From Eubacteriales bacterium (lineage in GTDB: Bacteria > Bacillota > Clostridia > Peptostreptococcales > Acidaminobacteraceae): a stretch of DNA of 10,774 nucleotides. The DNA is taken from the NCBI GenBank assembly GCA_030625285.1, contig DAOURC010000013.1:1-10774 (forward strand), in the 5' to 3' direction. Position 1 is the first letter of the stretch. Each line of letters opens with the position of its first letter. The position numbers and the translations under genes are program-made. The notes beneath the pieces are model-generated. The model was not told where the DNA came from. It made no database searches and saw nothing but the letters and a program-made list of their open reading frames with translations. Below, one piece after another: positions 1-5,373 of the stretch.

Positions 1-1
1 C

Positions 2-406
2 AGTGGTTGTTTGGTAGGAATTAATTGCAAATACAATGGGGAAAATAATTATAATGAAGAAGTAGTGACTTTTCTAAAAGATAAAGAATTTATTATTGCA
101 TGCCCAGAACAACTAGGAGGTCTTTGTACACCAAGACCCAAATCCGAAATCAGCGGGGATTTGGTAATAACTGAATTTGATGGAGATGTTACTAAGCAGT
201 TTGAAAAGGGTGCTAATGAAGCTTTGAAAATTGCAAAAATGTTTAATTGTACTCACGCGATTTTAAAAGAAAAAAGCCCGTCTTGTGGAGTAAGTATAAT
301 CTACGATGGAACCTTTAGCGGAGTGGAAATCAAAGGAATGGGCAAAGCTGCAGAAATGTTGAAAAACAATGGAATATTGATAATGAGTGAAAAAGACCTT
401 GGATAA
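2..406 (+). CDS. DUF523 / TudS-like iron-sulfur protein, 5' end cut by window
   Basis: This is a small protein of the DUF523 family, whose characterised member TudS is a [4Fe-4S] 2-thiouracil desulfurase. The reading frame is open to the window edge and the first visible codons read SGCLVGINCKYNG. The family motif S-x-C-L-x-G therefore begins upstream of the in-frame TTG at base 11, which is not the real start; the true start should lie only a few codons outside the window. Three conserved cysteines are visible: in CLVG (bases 8-10), in ACPEQLGG (101-103) and in SPSCG (284-286). In TudS three such cysteines hold the cluster, so the cluster site appears intact. The stop codon forms the loop of a terminator shared with the convergent rhomboid gene. 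Family assignment is firm. The thiouracil activity is only inferred, because DUF523 proteins are diverse and mostly untested. Confidence 0.88.
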   Translation, partial: SGCLVGINCKYNGENNYNEEVVTFLKDKEFIIACPEQLGGLCTPRPKSEISGDLVITEFDGDVTKQFEKGANEALKIAKMFNCTHAILKEKSPSCGVSIIYDGTFSGVEIKGMGKAAEMLKNNGILIMSEKDLG

Positions 407-424
407 TCCAAGGTCTAGTTTTTT
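394..424. terminator. Bidirectional rho-independent terminator between convergent genes
   Basis: A perfect 10-bp stem (394-403 with 407-416) closes on a three-base loop that is the TAA stop of the DUF523 gene. The plus strand continues into a run of six T (419-424), and the minus strand reads into a run of T opposite the A run at 391-394. The 3' arm also overlaps the TAG stop of the rhomboid gene (415-417). One hairpin thus ends both convergent transcripts with no spare intergenic DNA. Confidence 0.9.
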
Positions 425-1215
425 GTGGCGATAAATAAGTTGAAAAGTTCTAATAACTCTTCATCATCAGGATGTTTTTGCAACCCTTCAATAATCAGAT
501 GATATGCGGATTCAAAGTCGCTATTTCTAATTTCATAAATACTTTTACGTAAATAGTAGTCTCCGGAATATTTGTAGGCGTTAAACTTAATGCCGAATAA
601 AAGGACGATTACAATTATTACGCCTGTTGCAACAGTCTTTTGATTGATTTTAAAAGATGAAATCTGTTTTCCTATGTAAAAAGTAACAACGAGACCTCCA
701 ATCAATCCAAAGATATGGGCAGCATTGTCGATGTTTTGATTAACTAGTCCATAGACAATATTGATGCCGATCAATATTAAAAAATCATTTCCAAAGAATT
801 TTTTATATCCCACACGATTGTAAAGAAATAAATATACATGAGTTCCCATCAGTCCAAATATACCGGCTGAAGCACCGGCAGCTACATAGTCATTGGCGAT
901 AAAACTTCCCATGGATCCGATGATTCCCGAAACAAAGTAAATAATCAAGAATTTCTTTTTACCCATGATGGTTTCTACTTGATTTCCAATTATATATAGG
1001 GCGATGGTGTTAAATAACAGATGATAGAAATTCACATGTAAAAACATTGGAGTCAAAAGCCTGAAAAATTGCAAATCTACAATGCTGAAATTAGACTTGG
1101 CTCCGAATTTTATTAAAGTATTAGTGGATAATGATGGATCATAAATCAACATTATTATAAATATGATAATATTGATTCCTGCAATGTAATTCGAGTACGT
1201 TTTCTTAAAATTCAT
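415..1215 (-). CDS. Rhomboid family intramembrane serine protease
   Basis: A 266-residue polytopic membrane protein of the rhomboid family (S54), which cleaves transmembrane segments of client proteins inside the bilayer. The catalytic serine is Ser116 in the GASAG motif (114-118), and the catalytic histidine is His167 in NAAHIFGLIGG, a glycine-spaced helix typical of the family. The oxyanion-side motif is also present: His60, His65 and Asn69 in HVNFYHLLFN. Hydrophobic segments lie roughly at 10-26, 56-76, 87-107, 112-132, 145-160, 164-183 and 194-211. A short soluble tail (about 215-266) reads like a single TPR-like helical hairpin, an arrangement seen in some Firmicute rhomboids such as GluP. 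The start is ATG at 1213-1215, preceded on the minus strand by AGGTGAT. The gene is divergent from argS and shares its intergenic region. The natural substrate cannot be read from the sequence. Confidence 0.93.
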   Translation of the reverse strand: MNFKKTYSNYIAGINIIIFIIMLIYDPSLSTNTLIKFGAKSNFSIVDLQFFRLLTPMFLHVNFYHLLFNTIALYIIGNQVETIMGKKKFLIIYFVSGIIGSMGSFIANDYVAAGASAGIFGLMGTHVYLFLYNRVGYKKFFGNDFLILIGINIVYGLVNQNIDNAAHIFGLIGGLVVTFYIGKQISSFKINQKTVATGVIIVIVLLFGIKFNAYKYSGDYYLRKSIYEIRNSDFESAYHLIIEGLQKHPDDEELLELFNLFIATKN

Positions 1216-1231
1216 ATAATCACCTGATAGT

Positions 1232-1260
1232 ATTATAATTCTTTTGCTTAAAACTTGAAA
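1232..1260 (-). promoter_or_regulatory. Possible rhomboid gene promoter
   Basis: On the minus strand a perfect TATAAT (1232-1237) lies 17 bases from a poor -35 (TTTCAA, 1255-1260). Transcription would start close to the ribosome binding site, giving a very short leader. The same hexamer read on the plus strand is the -35 of the argS promoter, so the two divergent promoters would overlap. Confidence 0.4.
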
Positions 1261-1283
1261 GAAAAATATTTATATGTTAAACT
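1255..1283 (+). promoter_or_regulatory. Promoter of the argS T-box leader
   Basis: TTGAAA (1255-1260), a 17-base spacer and TAAACT (1278-1283) form a sigma-70-type promoter. A TG one base upstream of the -10 box makes it an extended -10. Transcription should begin near 1290, just ahead of T-box stem I. Confidence 0.6.
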
Positions 1284-1303
1284 TATTTCAAATTTCAATA
1301 TTT

Positions 1304-1510
1304 GCCGACGATGAAAGAGAGTAGATAAAATGGTGTTTGAAGCGAGATGGGAAAAGGTGCAAGCCCGTTAGAAATATTTTATTGAATAGAACTTTTTAGG
1401 TTTAGCTTTGCTATGGTTCACCCGCCATTATCGGGTTAAAGTGAGTGTATACTAATAAGAGTGGTACCGCGGATGATATTCGTCTCTTGAATTTTTCAAG
1501 GGATTTTTTT
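1304..1510 (+). promoter_or_regulatory. T-box riboswitch (arginine), leader of argS
   Basis: The leader senses uncharged tRNA and lets transcription reach argS when the matching tRNA is uncharged. The T-box sequence AGAGTGGTACCGCGG (1458-1472) is nearly canonical. Stem I shows the AGTAGA motif (1320-1325), the AG-bulge sequence AGCGAG, and a distal stem ATGGG/CCCGT closing a loop with the conserved GGTG core. The likely specifier is AGA (1388-1390), in the context GAAT-AGA-ACTTT after the stem I 3' strand; AGA is an arginine codon and matches the downstream gene. A stem III hairpin pairs ACCCG/CGGGT (1420-1436). The antiterminator can form by pairing AAGAG (1457-1461) with CTCTT (1484-1488), which competes with the terminator. 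The 5' boundary is approximate. Confidence 0.93.
1483..1510 (+). terminator. T-box regulated terminator
   Basis: A 9-bp stem (1483-1491 with 1495-1503, one G-U pair) has a three-base loop and is followed by seven T (1504-1510). Its 5' arm is the partner of the T-box antiterminator, so the two folds are mutually exclusive. Confidence 0.9.
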
Positions 1511-1530
1511 ATTTAAAGAGGGGGGATTTT

Positions 1531-3231
1531 ATGTTAGATTTTAAAAATATTGCAGCTAAGGTATTAAATGAGCATATTGAATCTATGAACAATGAGGAAA
1601 TTGAAGAAAACTTTGAAGTGCCAAAATACTCTCATATGGGAGATTTAGCTTTTCCTTGTTTTAAACTTGCTAAAATTTTCAGGAAAGCACCGAATATGAT
1701 TGCCAAGGAACTTGCTGAAAAATTAAATGTAGATGAAAATTTCGAAAAGATTTCAGCTGAGGGCGGTTATGTAAACTTTACAATATCAAAAGCAACATTG
1801 GCTAAAGAGATATTGACAAAAATAAAAACTGAAAAAGATGAGTTCGGAGCGTCAAATCTTGGAGAAAACAAGACGACGATTGTGGAGTTCTCTTCAACAA
1901 ACATTGCAAAACCTTTTCATATCGGTCATATAAGAAGTACGATGATAGGAAATTCTCTTTATAGAATTTATAAATTCTTAGGTTATGATGCTGTTGCGAT
2001 AAATCATTTAGGCGATTACGGAACTCAGTTCGGTAAACTTATTGTAGCGTTCAAGTTGTGGGGAGATAAAGAGACGATTGAAAGTGATCCTATTCCTGAG
2101 CTTCTAAAATTATATGTTAAATTTCATCAGGAAGCTGAAATCAACCCTGAATTGGATCAAGAAGCTAGAATGTGGTTCAATAAACTTGAGAACGACGATG
2201 AAGAAGCATATGAGTTATGGAAGTGGATACGAGATGAATCATTAGAAGAATTCAACCGTGTGTATAAAATGTTGGGAGTTCACTTCGATTCGTTTGCTGG
2301 GGAGAGTTTTTACTCTGATAAAATGCCGGCTGTATTAGAAGAGATGAGATCAAAAGATATCCTGAAGAAGGATCAAGGTGCGGAAATCGTAGATTTGTCG
2401 GAATATGATATGCCACCTGCATTGATAACAAAACAGGACGGTTCTTCTCTCTATATCACAAGAGATTTAGCTGCGGCGTTTTATCGAAAAAAGAATTACG
2501 ATTTTTATAAAAACATTTACGTTGTCGGTTCTCAGCAACATCTACACTTTAAGCAGTGGTTTAAAATTATCGAACTTATGGATCACGAGTGGGCAAAAGA
2601 TTGTATCCATGTTGAATTCGGTACAATTTCACTAGAAGAAGGTTCTTTGTCAACTAGAAAAGGAAAAGTAGTATTTCTAGAGGATGTGCTGAATAGAGCT
2701 TCAGAACAGACTTTGAAAATCATCAATGAAAAGAATCCGAATTTAGAAAATAAAGAGGAAGTCGCTAAAGATGTGGGTGTTGGTGCTGTTGTATTCCAAG
2801 AACTATCAAACAACCGCATTAAGGATTATACTTTTAGTTGGGAACAAACACTAAGCTTTGAAGGGGAAACTGGGCCTTATGTACAATACACTCATGCAAG
2901 AGCGTGTTCGGTACTAAAAAAAGTTGATAGTGAAGTTGAATTAGATGTTGATTTCAGTCTTTTGAATGATGAAAGAAGCGTTGAAGTAATAAGGACGTTA
3001 AACAAGTTTTCTGAAGTCGTAATTTCTGCTGCCGATAAAAACGAACCGTCGATTATTACTCGATATACTGTAGACCTTGCGCAGGGATTCAATCGTTTCT
3101 ATCATGACAATCCAATTATTACAGATGACAAAGAATTGACCAAGGCAAGAGTGCTATTGGTGGATGCGGTACGTCAAACTATAAAAAACGGACTATATCT
3201 GATAGGATTAAAAGCTCCTGAAAAAATGTAA
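1531..3231 (+). CDS. argS: Arginine--tRNA ligase
   Basis: A cytoplasmic class I aminoacyl-tRNA synthetase that charges tRNA-Arg with arginine using ATP. At 566 residues it has the usual length for the family. The ArgRS-specific N-terminal domain spans about 5-85. The Rossmann catalytic core carries the HIGH signature exactly (130-133), within SSTNIAKPFHIGHIRST. The KMSKS-equivalent loop is LSTRKGK (373-379), the degenerate form typical of ArgRS. The C-terminal DALR anticodon-binding domain starts near 447 with GPYVQYTHAR and runs to the end. The start is ATG preceded by a strong AGAGGGGGG ribosome binding site. Expression is controlled by the arginine T-box directly upstream, which independently supports the name. 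The gene stands alone as a transcription unit and ends just before an inverted-repeat arm at 3232. Confidence 0.98.
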   Translation: MLDFKNIAAKVLNEHIESMNNEEIEENFEVPKYSHMGDLAFPCFKLAKIFRKAPNMIAKELAEKLNVDENFEKISAEGGYVNFTISKATLAKEILTKIKTEKDEFGASNLGENKTTIVEFSSTNIAKPFHIGHIRSTMIGNSLYRIYKFLGYDAVAINHLGDYGTQFGKLIVAFKLWGDKETIESDPIPELLKLYVKFHQEAEINPELDQEARMWFNKLENDDEEAYELWKWIRDESLEEFNRVYKMLGVHFDSFAGESFYSDKMPAVLEEMRSKDILKKDQGAEIVDLSEYDMPPALITKQDGSSLYITRDLAAAFYRKKNYDFYKNIYVVGSQQHLHFKQWFKIIELMDHEWAKDCIHVEFGTISLEEGSLSTRKGKVVFLEDVLNRASEQTLKIINEKNPNLENKEEVAKDVGVGAVVFQELSNNRIKDYTFSWEQTLSFEGETGPYVQYTHARACSVLKKVDSEVELDVDFSLLNDERSVEVIRTLNKFSEVVISAADKNEPSIITRYTVDLAQGFNRFYHDNPIITDDKELTKARVLLVDAVRQTIKNGLYLIGLKAPEKM

Positions 3232-3251
3232 AAAAGGGCTGTCGGGAAATA
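3232..3251 (+). repeat. Left arm of island-bounding inverted repeat
   Basis: CTGTCGGGAAATA (3239-3251) is the exact reverse complement of 4775-4787. Outside it, AAAAGGG (3232-3238) matches CCCTTTT (4790-4796), with a two-base bulge (TT, 4788-4789) on the right side only. The arm starts directly after the argS stop codon. Confidence 0.75.
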
Positions 3252-3280
3252 GATAGCTGATATAATAAATAAAAGATCAT

Positions 3281-3319
3281 AAAAAGTAACGAACCTCAAA
3301 TGAGATTCGTTACTTTTTT
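3281..3319 (+). terminator. Rho-independent terminator downstream of argS
   Basis: A 13-bp perfect stem (3281-3293 with 3306-3318) has an inner CTC/GAG extension and ends in a run of six T (3314-3319). The 5' arm starts with five A, so the structure could also work weakly on the minus strand. It lies 49 bases after the argS stop and inside the left inverted-repeat arm. Confidence 0.85.
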
Positions 3320-3536
3320 AAAGTTATAGTATATACTCCCGTGCTGTGATTTCGCCATTCGGACTGCGTAATCTAAAATAATAATCATGGGTTAAGTTGT
3401 GCAGATGAATTAACGGGTTTGAAAAAGAAATACAATATAATCTGGATTAATATGACTTACATCAAGGAATAAGCATGTATATTCATAGTAATTGTTGCTA
3501 CCTTATTATAATATTTTTATGTAATCTAAGGGAGTG
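3320..3536. other. Intergenic stretch before the Rpn gene
   Basis: No convincing gene is present. A short GC-richer block (about 3336-3372) stands out against the AT-rich surroundings and falls in a 30-codon minus-strand open frame (3296-3388) that begins MIIILDYAVRMAK; it may be decayed coding sequence or chance. A TATAAT at 3507-3512, about 25 bases before the Rpn start, is a plausible -10 box, but no good -35 accompanies it. Confidence 0.4.
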
Positions 3537-4496
3537 ATGGATATCAAACTTGTAAACAGTCACGACAGGTTCTTTAAAAGTGTATTCTCTGATAAAGCGG
3601 TAGTAAAGAATCTCTTTGAGAATTATATACCGAGAGAAATTATGAAAAAATATGATTTAGATACTTTGAAACTGAAAAAGGATTCATTCGTCAATGGTGA
3701 GTTAAAAGAGTATTTTAGCGATTTATTGTTTGAGGTTGAGTCGTTGGGGAAAAGAGAATATGTATATTTTCTTTTTGAACATAAAAGTTATAAGGATGGT
3801 AATGTGACCGTTCAGATGCTGACTTATGTTTTGGAGATATGGAGGAAGAAAGGAAAAAATGAGAAATTACCTATAGTGTTTCCTATAGTATTTTATCATG
3901 GAAAAGAAAAATGGGAAGAAAATCTGTGTCTTGAAGACAAGATATACGGATATGATGAACTGTCGCCAGAGAATAAGAGATATGTTCCGCGTTACGAAGT
4001 GTTTCTCTTCAATGTGTCAGATATGACTGATGAAGAGATAAAAGGAGTGGCGAAACTCAAGTGGACGCTTATGATCTTTAGGGATATAATGAGAATAAGT
4101 GGAGAATTACTTGAAAAAAGATTGGTCTCTATATATAGAGAGGTTCATCAAGATGAGGATTATTATTTGTCTATACTTACATATGTAGTAAATGTGAAAG
4201 AAGATTTCAACAAAGAAAATATAAGAGTATTGGCTAAAGATATCGGTAAGATTGACGGTAGAGGAGGTAAAATGGCTATGACATTGGCACAAACCTGGAT
4301 GGCGGAAGGAAAAATGGAAGGAAAAGCGGAAGGAAAAGCAGAGTTTTTAATTAAAGTGCTCAATAATAGATTTGGTACAATATCAAAAAAACTGGAAATG
4401 ATGATTTTTATGAGTGATTCAAATGATTTGGAAAAGGTACTGGATAAGATTTTTGTGATGGAGAGTATCGAAGAAGTAGAGAGAATTTTGAGATGA
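3537..4496 (+). CDS. Rpn family recombination-promoting nuclease / putative transposase (PD-(D/E)XK)
   Basis: A 319-residue protein of the Rpn/YhgA-like family (Transposase_31 type). Characterised E. coli members are metal-dependent DNA nucleases that promote RecA-independent recombination and can act as toxic anti-phage proteins. The N-terminus NSHDRFFKSVF is typical. The nuclease core shows Asp62 in YFSDLLFEVE, the E-x-K pair Glu81/Lys83 in FLFEHKSY and Gln93, so the PD-(D/E)XK site looks intact. IVFYHGKEKW (about 117-126) is another family block. The C-terminal domain starts near MAMTLAQTW (246) with repeated EGK units. The start is taken as ATG 3537, with AAGG five bases upstream; an adjacent in-frame GTG at 3534 overlaps the ribosome binding site. 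The gene is alone within an inverted-repeat-bounded island and has its own terminator. Despite the transposase name, it is unlikely to be a classical IS transposase. Confidence 0.88.
   Translation: MDIKLVNSHDRFFKSVFSDKAVVKNLFENYIPREIMKKYDLDTLKLKKDSFVNGELKEYFSDLLFEVESLGKREYVYFLFEHKSYKDGNVTVQMLTYVLEIWRKKGKNEKLPIVFPIVFYHGKEKWEENLCLEDKIYGYDELSPENKRYVPRYEVFLFNVSDMTDEEIKGVAKLKWTLMIFRDIMRISGELLEKRLVSIYREVHQDEDYYLSILTYVVNVKEDFNKENIRVLAKDIGKIDGRGGKMAMTLAQTWMAEGKMEGKAEGKAEFLIKVLNNRFGTISKKLEMMIFMSDSNDLEKVLDKIFVMESIEEVERILR
4262..4274 (+). promoter_or_regulatory. Internal Shine-Dalgarno and in-frame ATG within the Rpn gene
   Basis: AGGAGG (4262-4267) lies four bases before ATG 4272-4274, in the frame of the Rpn gene. 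A second in-frame ATG follows at 4278, ten bases from the AGGAGG. This site is stronger than the gene's own start region. Codons for Arg-Gly-Gly create the sequence, so protein conservation rather than selection for initiation could explain it. Confidence 0.6.
4272..4496 (+). CDS. Predicted short C-terminal Rpn product (RpnS-like) from an internal start
   Basis: Initiation at the internal ATG would give a 74-residue protein identical to residues 246-319 of the Rpn protein; the alternative ATG at 4278 would give 72 residues. It lacks the nuclease core and consists of MAMTLAQTW, the tandem EGK segment and a helical tail ending EEVERILR. In E. coli, short C-terminal Rpn products translated from inside the gene counteract the toxicity of the full-length nuclease. 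The position of this start, right at the onset of the C-terminal domain, fits that scheme. The evidence is the strong AGGAGG at good spacing and the domain boundary; no expression data are available. Confidence 0.5.
   Translation: MAMTLAQTWMAEGKMEGKAEGKAEFLIKVLNNRFGTISKKLEMMIFMSDSNDLEKVLDKIFVMESIEEVERILR
4302..4337 (+). repeat. Three tandem 12-bp units in the Rpn gene
   Basis: Three consecutive units (gcg, atg or gcg, then GAAGGAAAA) encode A/M-E-G-K. The units differ only in the first codon. Copy number could change by replication slippage in steps of four residues without breaking the frame. Repeated E-G-K/I segments at this place are common in the Rpn family. Confidence 0.85.
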
Positions 4497-4500
4497 AAAT

Positions 4501-4528
4501 CAACCCTTGATGATAATCAGGGGTTGTT
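4501..4528 (+). terminator. Terminator hairpin after the Rpn gene
   Basis: An 11-bp stem (4501-4511 with 4516-4526, one G-U pair) with a four-base loop begins four bases after the stop codon. Only a weak T tract follows (TTAT), so it may be a leaky terminator. Taken in reverse, the A run before the stem gives the minus strand a T run after the hairpin. Confidence 0.65.
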
Positions 4529-4532
4529 ATAA

Positions 4533-4679
4533 CTATAGGTTGTATTTTATCTCTAGTATTTCTTCTTTGCTCAATTCAAAAGTTTCAACTACTAAATTCA
4601 GTATAACTTCTATAGTTGGCGAATGGTATATTGTTGTGAATACATTCCGGTAAGCAACTTGTTTTGTTGTGCCTATTTT
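4533..4679 (-). pseudogene. Coding-like remnant of 48 codons, unrecognised
   Basis: Between the Rpn terminator and the right end of the island, the minus strand has a 48-codon open stretch bounded upstream by a stop (4680-4682). It starts KIGTTKQVAYRNVF and ends EEILEIKYNL before a TAG. The amino-acid mix looks like a real soluble protein, with a TIYHSPTIEVILNLVVETF core and an acidic amphipathic tail. It has no ATG, GTG or TTG near its beginning and no ribosome binding site. I do not recognise the family. It may be the 3' remnant of a gene lost when the island formed, or a chance open frame. Confidence 0.3.
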
Positions 4680-4686
4680 TTTATGC

Positions 4687-4737
4687 AAAAACGTAAAAAA
4701 TGCATTTGAAAGATAAAATTATCTGCCAAATGCATTT
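4687..4737 (-). terminator. Long hairpin, probable terminator of the minus-strand gene at 4800-5327
   Basis: AAATGCATTTG (4698-4708) pairs perfectly with 4727-4737. Inside, a 2x2 internal loop is followed by a 6-bp stem (4711-4716 with 4719-4724). On the minus strand the hairpin is followed by TTT, then ACG and TTTTT (down to 4687). It lies 63 bases after the stop of the minus-strand gene and inside the island. On the plus strand a T run (4743-4747) also follows a few bases later, so it could act in both directions. Confidence 0.6.
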
Positions 4738-4774
4738 ATGTATTTTTCGTTGAAACTGTCAAGTATAAAAAAAA

Positions 4775-4796
4775 TATTTCCCGACAGTTCCCTTTT
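4775..4796 (-). repeat. Right arm of island-bounding inverted repeat
   Basis: TATTTCCCGACAG (4775-4787) is the exact reverse complement of 3239-3251, continued after a TT bulge by CCCTTTT (4790-4796). The T-rich outer flank runs directly into the stop codon of the minus-strand gene. Part of this arm can also pair locally: AACTGTC (4754-4760) with GACAGTT (4783-4789). Confidence 0.75.
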
Positions 4797-4799
4797 GTT

Positions 4800-5327
4800 T
4801 TATTCTTTATCAAGTTTTGGATGATCATATTCAATGTTGTTTGTAAGTACGTCGGGATCTTTGTCAAAGAATACTCTTTCGGAATTATTCTTGATTTTTT
4901 TAATGATATTTAGAAGAAGGTGTATTTCATTATCCATAATATCCAAGTCTTTTTCTTTGATATTATAATAAAGGTATAAATCTTCAAATAAACGCACGAG
5001 CTTAGCTATGTTATAATCTAATTCGATAAACCTGCTGAAGTTATGACTATGCATTGCATTTTTAAATTGTGCAATATCAATTTTGATGACATCAATGATT
5101 TCTTCTTCAGATTCATAATTGCCGACAGGCATCGAGTAAGGTTTGATTCGTTCTAAAAAGAATGAGTTATCATCATTTAAATGATAAATATATGAAATAA
5201 TTGTCCCGTTGATATTGAATTTCACAAGAGACATTACACCTTGAATATCGATAACGCGAGCACCCATTTTTTTAAGTTCATCTTTACATATTTCATGTCG
5301 TATTAATCTAGATGACATTATTGCCAC
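4800..5327 (-). CDS. Conserved-looking hypothetical protein, 175 residues
   Basis: I do not recognise this protein. It has no signal peptide and no hydrophobic segment long enough for a membrane helix, so it is probably cytoplasmic. The first 70 residues look like a small alpha/beta unit (RVIDIQGVMSLVKFNI, then TIISYIYHLNDDNSFFLERI). The rest is mainly helical and rich in Asp, Glu, Lys and Ile, with a long helical stretch around LVRLFEDLYLYYNIKEKDL and an acidic tail. The start is GTG at 5325-5327, because a strong GGAGG lies exactly seven bases upstream; the first downstream ATG (codon 4) is too far from it. It is transcribed divergently from the radical SAM operon through a back-to-back promoter pair, so the two units may be co-regulated. 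Its 3' end adjoins the island-bounding repeat. Confidence 0.75.
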   Translation of the reverse strand: MAIMSSRLIRHEICKDELKKMGARVIDIQGVMSLVKFNINGTIISYIYHLNDDNSFFLERIKPYSMPVGNYESEEEIIDVIKIDIAQFKNAMHSHNFSRFIELDYNIAKLVRLFEDLYLYYNIKEKDLDIMDNEIHLLLNIIKKIKNNSERVFFDKDPDVLTNNIEYDHPKLDKE

Positions 5328-5358
5328 AAAAACACCTCCAGTTCATTTATTCACCAAT

Positions 5359-5367
5359 AGTATAGCA
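5359..5367 (-). promoter_or_regulatory. Extended -10 promoter of the minus-strand hypothetical gene
   Basis: On the minus strand TGC-TATACT (-10 box 5359-5364) forms an extended -10 element about 32 bases before the GTG start. No consensus -35 is visible at the usual distance, as is common for extended -10 promoters. Confidence 0.5.
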
Positions 5368-5373
5368 TAAATA

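Larger units (their letters stand above)
3239..4787. other. Inverted-repeat-bounded island carrying an Rpn gene (possible inserted cassette)
   Basis: A 13-bp perfect inverted repeat, extended by an A4G3/C3T4 block, bounds about 1.55 kb between argS and the convergent minus-strand gene. Inside are an inward-reading terminator after argS, the Rpn-family gene and its terminator, a coding-like remnant, and an inward-reading terminator for the minus-strand gene. No target-site duplication is visible outside the arms. Either the arms are terminal repeats of a small element, or they are the two halves of an older bidirectional terminator split by an insertion. The second reading fits the A-run, GC stem and T-run order. 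No transposase other than the Rpn protein is present. Confidence 0.4.

Noticed and set aside
11..406. TTG at base 11 as start of the DUF523 gene
   Set aside because: The frame is open to the window edge and the preceding codons complete the conserved S-G-C motif with a cluster cysteine; the gene is cut by the window instead.
2583..3092. Two minus-strand open frames opposite argS
   Set aside because: Both are antisense shadows of a fully conserved argS coding region, with compositions typical of shadows.
4107..4363. Minus-strand open frames opposite the Rpn gene as possible antisense antitoxins
   Set aside because: They show shadow-type composition (repeated FPSAFPS from the EGK repeat) and no ribosome binding site; the plus-strand internal start explains the region better.
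3239..4787. Calling the island an insertion sequence of a known family
   Set aside because: No DDE or HUH transposase, no target-site duplication outside the arms, and the arms fit a split terminator at least as well.
4754..4789. Local hairpin AACTGTC/GACAGTT at the right end as a separate terminator
   Set aside because: Only 7 bp with a 22-base AT-rich loop; much weaker than the pairing of the same arm with the left repeat and than the hairpin at 4698-4737.
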